Shown in pieces: positions 63,934-64,000 of a stretch of 64,000 nucleotides of DNA. Both the position numbers and the translations under genes were made by a program. Numbering within the stretch: position 1 is the first letter of the stretch; each line of letters opens with the position of its first letter. Under the pieces are notes generated by a model, which did not search any database, had not been told where the DNA came from, and was given only the letters and a program-made list of their open reading frames with translations. The DNA is from Citrobacter freundii (GTDB lineage: Bacteria > Bacteroidota > Bacteroidia > Chitinophagales > Chitinophagaceae). The stretch spans positions 166,761 to 230,760 of the forward strand of contig QFQQ01000001.1 in NCBI GenBank assembly GCA_003243445.1, written 5' to 3'.

Positions 63934-64000
63934 ATGAGCACCAGAAAGAAAACAATGCAGCAAAATAACCAGGTCATGGAAAATGAAGAGCGGTTTCGCG
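63934..64000 (+). CDS. Start of a further gene, possibly a PAS-containing signalling protein
   Basis: From ATG 63934 the frame stays open to the window end (22 codons) and reads MSTRKKTMQQNNQVMENEER. The ENEERF segment often begins PAS domains of sensor kinases, but the visible part is too short to assign a family. Confidence 0.35.
   Translation, partial: MSTRKKTMQQNNQVMENEERFR

Noticed and set aside
1..64000. CRISPR arrays, rRNA genes, complete insertion sequences
   Set aside because: I looked for regular direct repeats with spacers, rRNA signatures and transposase motifs and saw none. The TGACACGCA repeats at 16,525-16,556 are too short and too close for CRISPR.

Overview
The window looks like a chromosomal segment of a Bacteroidota bacterium, most likely of the Chitinophagaceae or a relative. 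The evidence is a giant surface protein ending in a type IX secretion (CHU_C / gliding-motility type) sorting domain, several short lipoproteins with Bacteroidota-style lipoboxes, the futalosine-route menaquinone gene mqnA, -7 promoter boxes of the form TAnnTTTG in front of several genes (purB, mqnA, prfC, tsaD), and a general lack of Shine-Dalgarno sequences. The genus cannot be fixed from sequence alone.

Layout. Positions 1-16,000 are mostly housekeeping: the surface protein, mqnA and purB facing away from each other, three small lipoproteins, a decayed higBA toxin-antitoxin pair, prfC with a GNAT gene, an ABC-type permease, tsaD, a trmN6-like methyltransferase and a Lys1-like dehydrogenase. 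A tRNA-Leu(CAA) with a strong terminator follows at 16,347-16,470. Just after it come short direct repeats, an inverted copy of the tRNA T-arm and a truncated phzF gene, which together look like the scarred edge of an accessory region.

Positions about 16,500-53,800 are an AT-richer accessory or defence-island-like region, rich in genes I cannot place in known families. The main units are: (a) a three-gene operon at 17,963-21,789 encoding a STAS-like/GHKL ATPase protein, a protein with two phosphoribosyltransferase-like PRPP loops, and a small membrane protein; (b) a two-gene unit at 25,950-32,792 encoding an HD-domain/Hsp90-like ATPase and a 1343-residue partner; (c) an M48-like membrane peptidase gene split by a frameshift; (d) an AAA15 ATPase plus RloB pair (AbiL-like); (e) a lone HExxH protein; (f) a three-gene set at 46,928-50,284 with a proteasome/HslV-like Ntn-hydrolase candidate, an unknown protein and a UPF0489 (arginase-fold) protein. 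Mixed among them are a cysteine synthase gene broken by one in-frame stop, an apparently ownerless His/Thr leader-peptide attenuator, a KilAC-domain protein, a sugar transferase and a tail-collar gene without a start codon.

From about 54,000 to the end the window returns to ordinary small metabolic and regulatory genes: a PLD-like protein, a DUF2459-like protein, a pyridoxamine-phosphate-oxidase-like stress protein, a RibD/DHFR-like protein coupled to an Imm35-like protein, an SDR/DoxX-like/AraC cluster, SnoaL-like and Crp/Fnr-like proteins, and the first 22 codons of a further gene at the right edge. The best candidates for undescribed biology are units (a), (b) and (f). All functional proposals for them rest on motifs read by eye.
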